A stretch of DNA of 33,151 nucleotides from positions 1 to 33,151 of the forward strand of contig NZ_LYVQ01000052.1 of the NCBI RefSeq assembly GCF_001984095.1, given 5' to 3'. Below, in pieces: positions 6,581-13,950 of this stretch. Below the pieces are notes generated by a model. It did not search any database and had not been told where the DNA came from. It saw only the letters and a list, made by a program, of their open reading frames with translations. The DNA comes from Pelomonas sp. KK5. GTDB taxonomy: Bacteria; Pseudomonadota; Gammaproteobacteria; Burkholderiales; Burkholderiaceae_C. The position numbers and the translations under genes are program-made. The number at the start of each line of letters is the position of its first letter. Positions within the stretch are counted from its first letter, which is position 1.

Positions 6581-8031
6581 AACCCGAGAATGGCCTTGGT
6601 CTCGAGGTATTCCTCCAGCCCGTGGCGACCATACTCGCGGCCGTTGCCCGAGAGCTTGTAGCCGCCGAAGGGTGCGAACGGATCCCAGGCGGGATGGTTG
6701 ATCAGGACCTGGCCGGCACGGATCTGTGCTGCCACCGCGCGGGCCTGGCCGAGGTCGCGGCCCTGCACGTGCGCGCCCAGCCCGTAGACGGTGTCGTTGG
6801 CGATCCTTACCGCCTCCTCCAGCGTATCGTAGGGAAGGATGCACAGCACAGGACCGAAGACCTCCTCCTGGGCGATCCGCATGGCCGTCGCGACCGACGA
6901 GAAGATCGTCGGGCGGACGTAGAAGCCTCGATCCAGTCCCTCGGGGCGGCCCGGACCACCGCAGAGCAGGCGCGCGCCATCGTCCAGCCCGAGTTGGATC
7001 ATCTGCTGGACTCGTTCGAATTGTGGCCGGTTGGCAATCGGCCCATGGGTGGTCGTTGTTGCCATCGGATCTCCGACGACGATGCTCGCGGCAGCCTCGC
7101 AGGCCAGCGCCTCGACCTGCGCCAGCGCCGTGCGCGGCACGATCATCCGTGTGGGCGCGCTACAGGACTGTCCAACGTTGCGAAATGCGGCGGCCACGCC
7201 CATCGGCACGGCACGCGCGAAGTCAGTATCGGGAAGCAACACGTTGGGCGACTTGCCGCCCAGCTCCTGGGTCACACGCTTCACCGTCGGCGCCGCGGCC
7301 TGCGCTACCAGCACGCCCGCACGGGTCGAGCCGGTGAACGAGATCATGTCGATGCCCGGATGCTCGGACATGGCCGCGCCCACGACGGGACCCGAGCCGT
7401 TGACCAGGTTGAACACGCCTGGTGGCACGCCGGCGTCATGCACCAGCTGGGCGAATAGCAGGGCGCTGAACGGTGACAGTTCGCTGGGCTTCACGACCAC
7501 GCAGCAGCCTGCCGCCAGGGCCGGCGCTACCTTGGCAGTGAGCTGGTACAGCGGCCAGTTCCAGGGCGTGATCAGGCCGCAGACGCCGATCGCCTCGCGG
7601 GCGACGACGGTGCTGCCATGCGGCTGCATGAAGGGATAGCGCAGCAGGACCTCCCGTGCTGCGCGCACATGCTCCGCGGCGAAGGGCAGCTGCGCCGTGC
7701 GGGCGTAACTGAGGGCGACACCCATCTCCAGGCTCAGCGCTTGGGCCAGCGCCTCCGCGCGCTCGAGCATCAGCCCGTGGATGCGCTCCAGCAGCGCCGC
7801 ACGCTCGGTCACGCTGCTGCGCGAGTAGGCCGGGAACGCGCGGCGCGCCGCCGCGACGGCGCGGTCCACGTCCTCGCCGCCGCCCATGGCGATATGGCCC
7901 AGCACGCGCTCGTCGGCCGGGTTCACGACGGCGAACTGCTCGGCGGCGGCAGCGGGCTCGCACCAGGCGCCATCGATGTAGAAACGGCGGCCATGGCGGG
8001 CCGGATCAGGCGTCATTGCGGATGTGCTCAT
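6568..8031 (-). CDS. Aldehyde dehydrogenase family protein
   Basis: This 487-residue NAD(P)-dependent aldehyde dehydrogenase has normal family length. All core residues are visible: 'ITPWNWP' with Asn158, 'KPSELSP' cofactor Lys181, 'FTGSTRAG' at the nucleotide turn, general base Glu256 in 'QELGGK', nucleophile Cys290 in 'GQSCSAPTR', 'EEVFGPV', and a C-terminal 'GGYKLSGNGREYG'. The start at 8031 lies 9 bp after the stop of the FAD oxidase gene, so the two are co-transcribed. The obvious reading is that it oxidises the aldehyde released by that oxidase to a carboxylic acid; the real substrate is unknown. The 'SCSAPTR' version of the Cys motif occurs in amine- and ring-degradation enzymes rather than in GabD. 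Confidence 0.93.
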   Translation of the reverse strand: MSTSAMTPDPARHGRRFYIDGAWCEPAAAAEQFAVVNPADERVLGHIAMGGGEDVDRAVAAARRAFPAYSRSSVTERAALLERIHGLMLERAEALAQALSLEMGVALSYARTAQLPFAAEHVRAAREVLLRYPFMQPHGSTVVAREAIGVCGLITPWNWPLYQLTAKVAPALAAGCCVVVKPSELSPFSALLFAQLVHDAGVPPGVFNLVNGSGPVVGAAMSEHPGIDMISFTGSTRAGVLVAQAAAPTVKRVTQELGGKSPNVLLPDTDFARAVPMGVAAAFRNVGQSCSAPTRMIVPRTALAQVEALACEAAASIVVGDPMATTTTHGPIANRPQFERVQQMIQLGLDDGARLLCGGPGRPEGLDRGFYVRPTIFSSVATAMRIAQEEVFGPVLCILPYDTLEEAVRIANDTVYGLGAHVQGRDLGQARAVAAQIRAGQVLINHPAWDPFAPFGGYKLSGNGREYGRHGLEEYLETKAILGFEVA

Positions 8032-8040
8032 GCTCGGTCT

Positions 8041-9372
8041 CTAGAAGTCGGCCACCTGGCCCCAGGCCGAGGACTTGAAGCGGTCCGGGTGGTAGGGGCG
8101 CGGGTCGACCAGGGGCGCCGCTCCGCTGACGATGTCGGCGATCAGGTGGCCGGCGCCGGGGCCGATGCCGAAGCCATGACCGCTGAAGCCGGCCGCGAGC
8201 ACCAGGCCTGGCAGGCTGGCGATCTCGCCGATGCCGGGTACGCCATCGGGCGTGCTGTCCACGTAGCCGGCCCAGGCGCCGGTGACGGCCCGGTCCTTCA
8301 GGGCGGGCATGAAGGCGAGGGCGCGCTGGTGCGTCAGGCGGATCGCGGCGGTGTCCGGCGTGGGGTCGAGAATGCGCATGCGCTCCATCGGCGTCGGCTG
8401 GTCCAGCCGCCAGCGGGACAGGCTCTCGTGGCCTGAGCGCAGGCCTTCGAGCGTGCCCGGCGCCAGGTTGCGCCAGCGCCGCATGAACATCGGCAGGAAC
8501 TGGGTCGAGAAGCGCAGCAGCTGCGCCGTCGGATCGACCCGACCCCGGCCGCTGACGGCCAGCGTGTAGCCGCCGTCGCTGCGCCGCGTGATGCTGATCT
8601 GGCTGGTGTGCAGCGCCGGCGGCAGCTCGCCCGCGCCGGGCGCCACGGCCATCACCGTCTGGCGTATCGTGGCCTGCGGGAAGCGGATGCCGTACTGGCG
8701 GCAGAACGAGGAGGCCCAGGCCCCGCCGGCCAGCACCGCCACGCGGGTGCGGATGCTGCCCTTCTCGGTGATGACGGCGGACAGCCGGCCGCCCTCGGTC
8801 TCCAGGCCGCGCACGGCGCAGCCCTGGTGCACCGTGCCGCCGCGCCGCATGGTCGCGCGGGCCACCGCGGGCGCCGCGCGCGAAGGATCGGCGGTGCCGT
8901 CGGTCGGCGAATAGACGCCACCCTTCCAGGCCTTGCCGGTCGCCTTGCCGTGCTCCGCCGCCTCGGCCGCGTTGAGCATCTGCGTCCGTACATTGACCGA
9001 GCGGGCGAACTCGCCCCAGCGCGCCCAGCCCGCCAGCTCCGCCTCGTCGTTGCTGAGGTAGAGCAGGCCGCAACGGCGGAAGCCGGTTTGCTCCTGCTCG
9101 TCGGCCGCGAACTGCTCCCACAGGTCCAGGCTCTTGGTGGCCATCGGCAGTTCGCGGGCATCGCGGTTCTGCTGGCGGCACCAGCCCCAGTTGCGGCTGG
9201 ACTGCTCGCCGCCGATGCGGCCCTTCTCCAGCAGCGCGACCTTCAGGCCGCGCCGGGCGAGGTAGTAGGCCGTGAACGATCCGATGATGCCGCCGCCGAT
9301 GACGACGACGTCGGCCGAGGCGGGAAGCTCGCGGCTGCTCTCGACCGTGTCCAGCAGTGCACGCATCGTCAT
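8041..9372 (-). CDS. FAD-dependent amine/amino-acid oxidoreductase (DAO family)
   Basis: The product has 443 residues. The dinucleotide-binding motif 'VVVIGGGIIGS' is at ~22-32, followed by the Glu ending the second beta strand ('ALLEKG') and 'SSRNWGWCRQQ' (58-68), a signature of one DAO subfamily. Residues ~150-300 form the substrate domain, and the end carries 'GFSGHGFGIGPGAG', the second FAD contact. Enzymes of this fold oxidise C-N bonds of amines, N-methyl or D-amino acids to imines, giving aldehyde or 2-oxo acid plus amine. The ATG at 9372 overlaps the cupin stop by one base (TGATG), and the open frame upstream is only cupin antisense. The order cupin, oxidase, aldehyde dehydrogenase suggests one short pathway. 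Confidence 0.92.
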   Translation of the reverse strand: MTMRALLDTVESSRELPASADVVVIGGGIIGSFTAYYLARRGLKVALLEKGRIGGEQSSRNWGWCRQQNRDARELPMATKSLDLWEQFAADEQEQTGFRRCGLLYLSNDEAELAGWARWGEFARSVNVRTQMLNAAEAAEHGKATGKAWKGGVYSPTDGTADPSRAAPAVARATMRRGGTVHQGCAVRGLETEGGRLSAVITEKGSIRTRVAVLAGGAWASSFCRQYGIRFPQATIRQTVMAVAPGAGELPPALHTSQISITRRSDGGYTLAVSGRGRVDPTAQLLRFSTQFLPMFMRRWRNLAPGTLEGLRSGHESLSRWRLDQPTPMERMRILDPTPDTAAIRLTHQRALAFMPALKDRAVTGAWAGYVDSTPDGVPGIGEIASLPGLVLAAGFSGHGFGIGPGAGHLIADIVSGAAPLVDPRPYHPDRFKSSAWGQVADF

Positions 9373-9725
9373 CAGGCCGTGATCCAGAGCTTGCGCACGG
9401 TCTCTATCGTGCGCCAGGTGCCGAGGTAGCCGGGCTTCATGATGAAGCTGTCGCCGGCCCGGTAGGTCACCGGTGCCTGGCCGTCCTCGGTGATCTCGGC
9501 CACGCCCGACAGGATCAGGCAGAACTCCCAGGTCTCGCCCTTGATCGAGCGGTTCACGCCGGGCGTCGATTCGAACACGCCGGCGCGGACCTTGCCGTCC
9601 TTGGCGCTGTCGATGTCCCAGTTGCGGCAGATGATGTCGCCTTCGAGGACGCGCTCGGCCGGCGGACGGTATTCGCGCGGTTCGCCCAGCTGGTCGAGCC
9701 GGATGGTGATGTGCAGGTCGGACAT
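9372..9725 (-). CDS. Small cupin-domain protein (Cupin_3/EutQ-like)
   Basis: The product has 117 residues and one cupin barrel. The pattern 'GVFESTPGVNRSIKGETWEFCLILSG' followed by 'AGDSFIMKPGYLGTWRTIETVRK' matches the Cupin_3 (DUF861, ureidoglycine aminohydrolase-like) group. The usual metal-binding His pair of cupin motif 1 is not evident: Glu and Phe occur around 'ETWEFC'. It may therefore bind a ligand rather than catalyse a metal reaction. It starts 12 bp after the anchor-protein stop and overlaps the FAD oxidase start by one base, so translation is likely coupled. Cupins of this type often sit beside amine-oxidase genes; the role here is unknown (sensor, isomerase or imine-handling protein). 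Confidence 0.85.
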   Translation of the reverse strand: MSDLHITIRLDQLGEPREYRPPAERVLEGDIICRNWDIDSAKDGKVRAGVFESTPGVNRSIKGETWEFCLILSGVAEITEDGQAPVTYRAGDSFIMKPGYLGTWRTIETVRKLWITA

Positions 9726-9737
9726 GGTCTCTTCTTC

Positions 9738-10361
9738 TCAATGCTTGGGCTGGAACAGCGCTTCGTAGAAGCCGGCCGTATGTATCTTGATGGTGACTTC
9801 CTTGTCGCTGCGGTTGCGCCAGAACCAGCCGTGGCGGCCGTCGAAGGGCGCGGTGAAGGCACCCTGGCCGCCGGACAGGTCGGATTCCATCCAGTAGCGC
9901 GTGAACTCGTCGCCGGCGTTGGGACGCTCGCCGTGCATGTCCATCTTGACCGGGGCGGTGGATTCCCAGCGGAAGATCAGGTGGTCGCCGGTCTTCATCT
10001 CGGCCTTGATCTCGATGCCCGAGTGCGGCGGTAGGACGACGCTCATGTCGTCCGCGCGCATCGGCGTGGCCTTGGCGATCTCCGCCTTGCCCTGGGGGGC
10101 GACGGCGAGCGCCGCGGCTGCCGATGCGACCGTCGCCGGTCGCGCCGCGGCAGCGCCAGACGAGGCCTCGCCGCCGCGCATCTGCGCCAGGCCCAGCTTC
10201 GCGCCGATGCCGGTCAGGTCGATGCCACGTTCGGCCGGCAGCACGAACAGCACCAGGATCAGCAAGGCGACGACGAAAGCGGAACCGGTGGCCAGGCCCA
10301 GCGAGCGCGACGAGGCGGCGTAGGGCACGCTGCCGGAAGAGGTGTTGAGCACGGTCATCAT
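9738..10361 (-). CDS. Membrane-anchored periplasmic beta-sandwich protein (HupE-cluster 'transmembrane anchor')
   Basis: The product has 207 residues. One transmembrane helix ('GSAFVVALLILVLFVL', ~25-40) is followed by an Ala/Gly-rich linker (~60-105) and a C-terminal domain. That domain reads 'GDHLIFRWESTAPVKMDMHGE', 'GAFTAPFDGRHGWFWRN' and 'VTIKIHTAGFYE'. Its alternating strands, aromatic 'HGWFWRN' turn and final Gly resemble a GOLD/emp24-like beta sandwich; this is my inference from the pattern. The start is one of two adjacent ATGs (10361 or 10358), both overlapping the HupE stop, and there is no clear ribosome-binding site, so translation is probably coupled. Homologues are known mainly as neighbours of HupE/UreJ genes. 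It may present or protect metal at the periplasmic face. Confidence 0.75.
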   Translation of the reverse strand: MMTVLNTSSGSVPYAASSRSLGLATGSAFVVALLILVLFVLPAERGIDLTGIGAKLGLAQMRGGEASSGAAAARPATVASAAAALAVAPQGKAEIAKATPMRADDMSVVLPPHSGIEIKAEMKTGDHLIFRWESTAPVKMDMHGERPNAGDEFTRYWMESDLSGGQGAFTAPFDGRHGWFWRNRSDKEVTIKIHTAGFYEALFQPKH

Positions 10362-11068
10362 TGGAGGGGGGAGGTGAAGTAGCCCGAAAGCTGGTAGCCG
10401 ATCAGCACGAAGCCTGCGCACATCAGCGCGGCATTGGCCTGCAGCACGTTGCGCTGGAAGCCCTCGGTGCGGCGCCAGAGCGTCATCAGGATCAGGATCA
10501 GGCTCAGCGCGAGCAGCTGGCCGATCTCCACGCCGACATTGAAGCTGACGAGGTTGGCCAGCAGCCCGTCGGGCGAGATCGACATCTCCTGGATCTTGGT
10601 CGCCAGGCCGAAGCCGTGGAAGAGGCCGAAGATCAGCACCGCTGCCTTCTGGTTCGGCTCGACGCCCAGCACGCGCTTGAAGCCACCGAGGTTGTCGAAG
10701 GCCTTGTAGACCACGGACAGCCCGATGATCGCGTCGACCAGGTAGGCGCTCGCGTGGATGTTGGCCAGCACGCCCAGCAGCAGCGTGGTGCTGTGGCCGA
10801 TGGCGAACAGCGTGACGTAGCGGCCCACGTCCTTCAGCCGGTACAGGAAGAAGATCACGCCGAACAGGAACAGCAGGTGGTCGTAGCCGGTCACCATGTG
10901 CTTGGCGCCGAGGTAGACGTAGGGAATGACGTTGACGCCCGGGTTGCCCTGGATGAAGGTCTTGTCGTCATCGGAGACGCCGTGAGCCCAGGCGCCGTCG
11001 CCGGCCGCCAGCAGGGCGCCCGCGAACAGCGCCAAGGGCGCCAGCCGCTTGAAGCTCGTGCGGTCCAT
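10358..11068 (-). CDS. HupE/UreJ-family membrane protein, probable metal (nickel-type) permease
   Basis: The product has 236 residues: a signal-like first helix ending 'GAWAHG' and about six further helices. The HupE_UreJ_2 marks are clear: 'HMVTGYDHLLFLFG' (His and Asp-His in the first core helix), 'FAIGHSTTLL', 'FGLFHGFGLA' and a C-terminal helix 'LMCAGFVLIGYQ'. HupE/UreJ proteins are regarded as nickel permeases near hydrogenase or urease genes; neither set is present here, so the metal is open (Ni, Co or Cu). It starts 3 bp after the small periplasmic gene and overlaps the anchor gene start, so these genes form a tight translational unit. Confidence 0.87.
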   Translation of the reverse strand: MDRTSFKRLAPLALFAGALLAAGDGAWAHGVSDDDKTFIQGNPGVNVIPYVYLGAKHMVTGYDHLLFLFGVIFFLYRLKDVGRYVTLFAIGHSTTLLLGVLANIHASAYLVDAIIGLSVVYKAFDNLGGFKRVLGVEPNQKAAVLIFGLFHGFGLATKIQEMSISPDGLLANLVSFNVGVEIGQLLALSLILILMTLWRRTEGFQRNVLQANAALMCAGFVLIGYQLSGYFTSPLQ

Positions 11069-11071
11069 CGC

Positions 11072-11464
11072 TCAGTCGATCGAGAAGAGGGCCGACACCT
11101 TGGCCTGCGTGGCCTTGTTCACCAGCATCACGCCGACCTTGGAGCCGGCGGCGATCCTCACGCCCTTGGCCTCGAACTTGTTGCCGCCGGCCGGCTCCAG
11201 GTTGAGCTCGGTCTTGGCGCCCTTGTAGGTGATCGTCAGCCTGGCGCTCATGCCGGCGCTGGGCACGTCCTCGTCGTCATCCTTCAGGTACAGCGCGACG
11301 GAATCCGGCTTGACGCTCAGTTCCAGCAGGGTCTCGCCGGACATCTGCACGATGCCGCCGTGTTCGGGCTTGGTGCTGCCATGGGCGTGCGCCGGGGCGG
11401 TGAAGGCCAATGCGGCGGCGGCGAGGGCCAGCAGGGCGGCACGGGTTTTGAGTCGGTTCTTCAT
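11072..11464 (-). CDS. Small secreted protein of the HupE cluster
   Basis: The product has 130 residues: a Sec signal ('LLALAAAALAFTAPAHA', cleavage ~26), then a mature N-terminus 'HGSTKPEHGG' with two His that could bind metal. The rest is a compact beta-rich domain of ~100 residues with an acidic turn 'KDDDEDVP' and strands such as 'SARLTITYKG'. I do not recognise a named family. It lies 50 bp downstream of the DUF4198 gene and 3 bp before hupE. The context and the His-bearing N-terminus suggest a periplasmic metal chaperone or buffer, but this is inference. Confidence 0.7.
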   Translation of the reverse strand: MKNRLKTRAALLALAAAALAFTAPAHAHGSTKPEHGGIVQMSGETLLELSVKPDSVALYLKDDDEDVPSAGMSARLTITYKGAKTELNLEPAGGNKFEAKGVRIAAGSKVGVMLVNKATQAKVSALFSID

Positions 11465-11514
11465 CAGGGTTCCTCGATCGGTGGCGGGGAGAGGCCGTCA
11501 GCGGCGGCAGGCGC

Positions 11515-12255
11515 TCATTCGGGTGCGTGCGGCAGTACGAAGGACAGCGTTGCCCGGTGCTCGATCTTGGTGGCCTTGGCCGGGTCGTCGGTCGGGCCGT
11601 CGTAGGTCGCCGCGACGACGTTCAGGCCCTGGTTGCGCACGGTGATCGTCACGATGCCGTCGGCGCCGCTCCTGACGCCCTCGTTGTCCGGGTCGTTGAC
11701 GTAGTCGCTCTGCACCTGTGCGCCGGCCACCGGCTGGCCCTTGAACAGCACGCGCAGCTTCAGCGGCTTGCCCAGCAGCACCGGCAGCGCGGTCTCGACC
11801 GGCACCACCTGCAGCACCTGGCCGGGCAGGGCCGGCAGCGGGGTCGACAGGGGGCCGCGGATGACCACCGCGTACTTCATCGTCTTCTCGCTGGTGACGG
11901 CGCTGGGCAGCTCGTCCTTGCCCTTCTTGTGCCATTCGCCGTCGGGCGTCTTGCTCCAGGTGCCGTTGTCGAGCACGGCGGCGACCACCGTCGGCGCGCT
12001 CTCGCTGTCCACCAGCAGCAGCGGGCCCGCCGCGCGCAGCTTGGTCGGCACCGGCTTCATCTCGGCGTCGTAGGACGCGATGCTCTGGATCAGCGGCAGG
12101 CGCTTGACCGAGTCCAGGTCATCGGCGCCGACGCCGTAGATCAGCGCCAGCTGCGTCGAGCGCTGCGCGAACCAGATGCCGTGGGCCTGAGCGCTCATCG
12201 AGGCGGCGAGGCCGGCGAAGAGGGCAGAGACCGCGAATAGCTGGGACATTTTCAT
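11515..12255 (-). CDS. DUF4198-family periplasmic protein
   Basis: The product has 246 residues. A Sec signal ends at 'SMSAQA', and the mature protein begins 'HGIWFAQRS', the usual start of DUF4198 proteins, with an N-terminal His that can act as a metal ligand. The middle ('GADDLDSVKRLP', ~45-56) and the C-terminal Ig-like part ('LKLRVLFKGQPVAGAQVQSDY', 'GVRSGADGIVTITV') fit the family, which is often encoded beside nickel or cobalt uptake genes. The ATG at 12255 follows GGAG at eight bases; a second ATG lies two codons in. It is the first gene of the HupE group, after a 97-bp gap that could hold its promoter. Confidence 0.85.
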   Translation of the reverse strand: MKMSQLFAVSALFAGLAASMSAQAHGIWFAQRSTQLALIYGVGADDLDSVKRLPLIQSIASYDAEMKPVPTKLRAAGPLLLVDSESAPTVVAAVLDNGTWSKTPDGEWHKKGKDELPSAVTSEKTMKYAVVIRGPLSTPLPALPGQVLQVVPVETALPVLLGKPLKLRVLFKGQPVAGAQVQSDYVNDPDNEGVRSGADGIVTITVRNQGLNVVAATYDGPTDDPAKATKIEHRATLSFVLPHAPE

Positions 12256-12352
12256 GGGAAGACTCCGACGCTGTTGAATGGAAATCCGTTGATGGAAAGC
12301 ATAGGGAAAGGGCCGGGCGCAAGCTGCCGAAACGGGGCGGCCCGGCGAGATT

Positions 12353-13555
12353 TCATGCTGAAGATGGCGGGCAAACCGCAGCGCCGTGGCCGCTCAGCGC
12401 ACGCTCGGCGACGCTGGCGAACCAGCGGATGCCGCCGGCCATGGCGGCATCGTTGAAGTCGTAGCAGGGATGGTGCAGCGGGTGCGAGACCGGCTCGCCG
12501 GCCTGGGCTTGCGCAGGCCCCTGGCCGAGCCAGAGATAGGCCCCGGGCCGCGCGCGCAGCATGAAGGCGAAATCCTCCGAGGTGAAGGCCGGGCGCGGCG
12601 CCAGCGCGGCCTGCAGGCCGGCCGCCCGGGCGGCTTCCAGCGCCAGTTCCACCGCCGCCGCATCGTTGACGGTGGACGGGTAGTAGCGGGTGTAGCGCAC
12701 CTCGATCTCGGTGCCGCTGGCCAGGGCCACGCCCTGCGCCATGGCCTTCAGCGCGGCCTCGATGCGGTCCTGCGAGGCGGTGTCGAAGCTGCGCACGGTG
12801 CCGGTGATCTGCACCTCGGCGGGCAGCACGTTGTGCGAATGGCCGCCCTCGATGCGGGTGACCGACAGCACGGCCGATTCGCCCGGGTCGATGCGGCGCG
12901 CGACGATGGTGTTCAGCTGCGTGACGAGCTGGGCCGCAGCCAGGATCGCGTCGGGCGTGTGCTGCGGCTGGGCGGCATGGCCGCCGCGGCCGCGCACGCT
13001 GATGTCGAAGCGGTCGGCCGCCGCCATGATCGGGCCGGGCCGCGTCTGCGCCTGGCCCAGCGGCAGGTCAGGCCAGTTGTGCAGCGCGAAGACCTGCTCG
13101 CAGGGGAAGCGTTCGAACAGCCCGTCGCGGATCATCGCGTCGGCGCCGCCGCGACCTTCCTCGGCCGGCTGGAAGATGAAGTTGACCGTGCCGGCGAAGC
13201 GCCGCGTGCGCGCCAGCTGCCGCGCGGCGCCGAGCAGCATGGCCGTGTGGCCGTCGTGGCCGCAGCCGTGGTGCGCGCCGGCGTGCACGCTGGCATGCGC
13301 GTGGCGGCCCTGTTCGTTCATCGGCAGCGCATCCATGTCGGCGCGCAGGCCCACGCTGCCGCCCTCGCCATGGCGCAGCACGCCGACCACGCCGGTGCCG
13401 CCGATGCCCTCGTGCACCTCCAGGCCCAGCTCGCGCAGCGCGGCGGCCACGATGCCGGCCGTGCGGTGCTCGGCGAAGGCCAGCTCGGGGTGGGCGTGCA
13501 GGTCGTGGCGCAGGACGGTCAGGGCCGGCAGCAGGTCATGGATGTCGTGCGGCAT
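12353..13555 (-). CDS. M20-family metallo-amidohydrolase (hippurate hydrolase / N-acyl amino acid hydrolase type)
   Basis: The product has 400 residues and is cytoplasmic. Landmarks are 'RHDLHAHPELAF' (~16-27), 'LRADMDALPM' (70-79), the metal motif 'HGCGHDGH' with Cys98 and His100 (96-103), 'FQPAEEG' with catalytic Glu132/133, 'ALHNWPDLPLG' (His159), a dimerisation lid domain (~175-290), and the last metal His in 'HPLHHPCYDF'. The family removes acyl groups from N-acyl amino acids or related amides. I prefer the ATG at 13555, preceded by AAGGAG at nine bases, over the ATG at 13573, which overlaps the AraC stop by four bases. The paired AraC gene suggests local control by an amide or acyl amino acid. 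Confidence 0.92.
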   Translation of the reverse strand: MPHDIHDLLPALTVLRHDLHAHPELAFAEHRTAGIVAAALRELGLEVHEGIGGTGVVGVLRHGEGGSVGLRADMDALPMNEQGRHAHASVHAGAHHGCGHDGHTAMLLGAARQLARTRRFAGTVNFIFQPAEEGRGGADAMIRDGLFERFPCEQVFALHNWPDLPLGQAQTRPGPIMAAADRFDISVRGRGGHAAQPQHTPDAILAAAQLVTQLNTIVARRIDPGESAVLSVTRIEGGHSHNVLPAEVQITGTVRSFDTASQDRIEAALKAMAQGVALASGTEIEVRYTRYYPSTVNDAAAVELALEAARAAGLQAALAPRPAFTSEDFAFMLRARPGAYLWLGQGPAQAQAGEPVSHPLHHPCYDFNDAAMAGGIRWFASVAERALSGHGAAVCPPSSA

Positions 13556-13564
13556 GGTCGGCTG

Positions 13565-13570
13565 CTCCTT
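13565..13570 (-). promoter_or_regulatory. Ribosome-binding site deciding the start of the M20 hydrolase
   Basis: AAGGAG on the minus strand (13570 to 13565) lies nine bases before the ATG at 13555. It sits inside the first codons of the alternative ATG start at 13573, which favours the shorter protein. It also overlaps the end of the AraC gene. Confidence 0.6.
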
Positions 13571-13935
13571 CATGCCCGCGCCCCGGCCTCGGTCTGGTAC
13601 TGGCCCGGCGTCATCCCGCACTGGCGCTTGAAGCGGCGCGAGAGATGGCTCTGGTCGTAGAAGCCGGCCTCGGTGGCCACCCGGGCCGGCGGCATGCCCT
13701 GGCGCAGCAGCAGCTGGGCATGGCGCACGCGCTGCTGGTCGATGTAGCGATAGGGCGGCAGGCCCACATGCTCGCGGAAGACGGTGGCGAAGCGCCACAG
13801 GCTCAGGCCGCTGAGCTGGGCCAGGCCTTCGAGGCTGAGCGGCTCGCTCAGGTGCGCGTCGATATGGCGCAGCACCGGCTCCAGCGAGCGGTGCCGGCTG
13901 CGGCGCGGCGCTGTGGTGAGGGTGTCGTCACGCAT
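13570..13935 (-). CDS. AraC-family regulator consisting of the DNA-binding domain only
   Basis: This 121-residue protein is made up almost entirely of the double helix-turn-helix of AraC/XylS regulators: 'LRHIDAHLSEPLSLEGLAQ', 'LSGLSLWRFATVFREHVG', 'LPPYRYIDQQRVRHAQLLL', then 'PPARVATEAGFYDQSHLSRRFK' and 'GMTPGQYQ'. Typical AraC proteins have ~280 residues with an N-terminal ligand domain; that domain is missing, and the upstream DNA is the end of another gene. Such short members (MarA/SoxS/Rob-N type) respond through their own level rather than by ligand binding. The gene begins 15 bp after the DUF1624 gene and overlaps the alternative start of the hydrolase. Confidence 0.88.
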   Translation of the reverse strand: MRDDTLTTAPRRSRHRSLEPVLRHIDAHLSEPLSLEGLAQLSGLSLWRFATVFREHVGLPPYRYIDQQRVRHAQLLLRQGMPPARVATEAGFYDQSHLSRRFKRQCGMTPGQYQTEAGARA

Positions 13936-13950
13936 GATGGCGGGCCGGCG

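Noticed and set aside
9373-9741. N-terminal extension of the FAD oxidase up to 9741
   Set aside because: The extra residues are the cupin gene read in another frame. The FAD-binding fold begins ~20 residues after the ATG at 9372, which is coupled to the cupin stop.
12312-12346. Hairpin GCCGGGC/GCCCGGC after the M20 hydrolase as an intrinsic terminator
   Set aside because: The stem is seven pairs but the loop is 21 bases, and only a weak pyrimidine run follows on the minus strand. It could equally be part of the DUF4198 promoter region.
12386-13660. A 424-codon plus-strand frame opposite the M20 hydrolase
   Set aside because: The hydrolase on the minus strand has all metal-site motifs; the antisense product is Gly/Arg/His-rich without family features.
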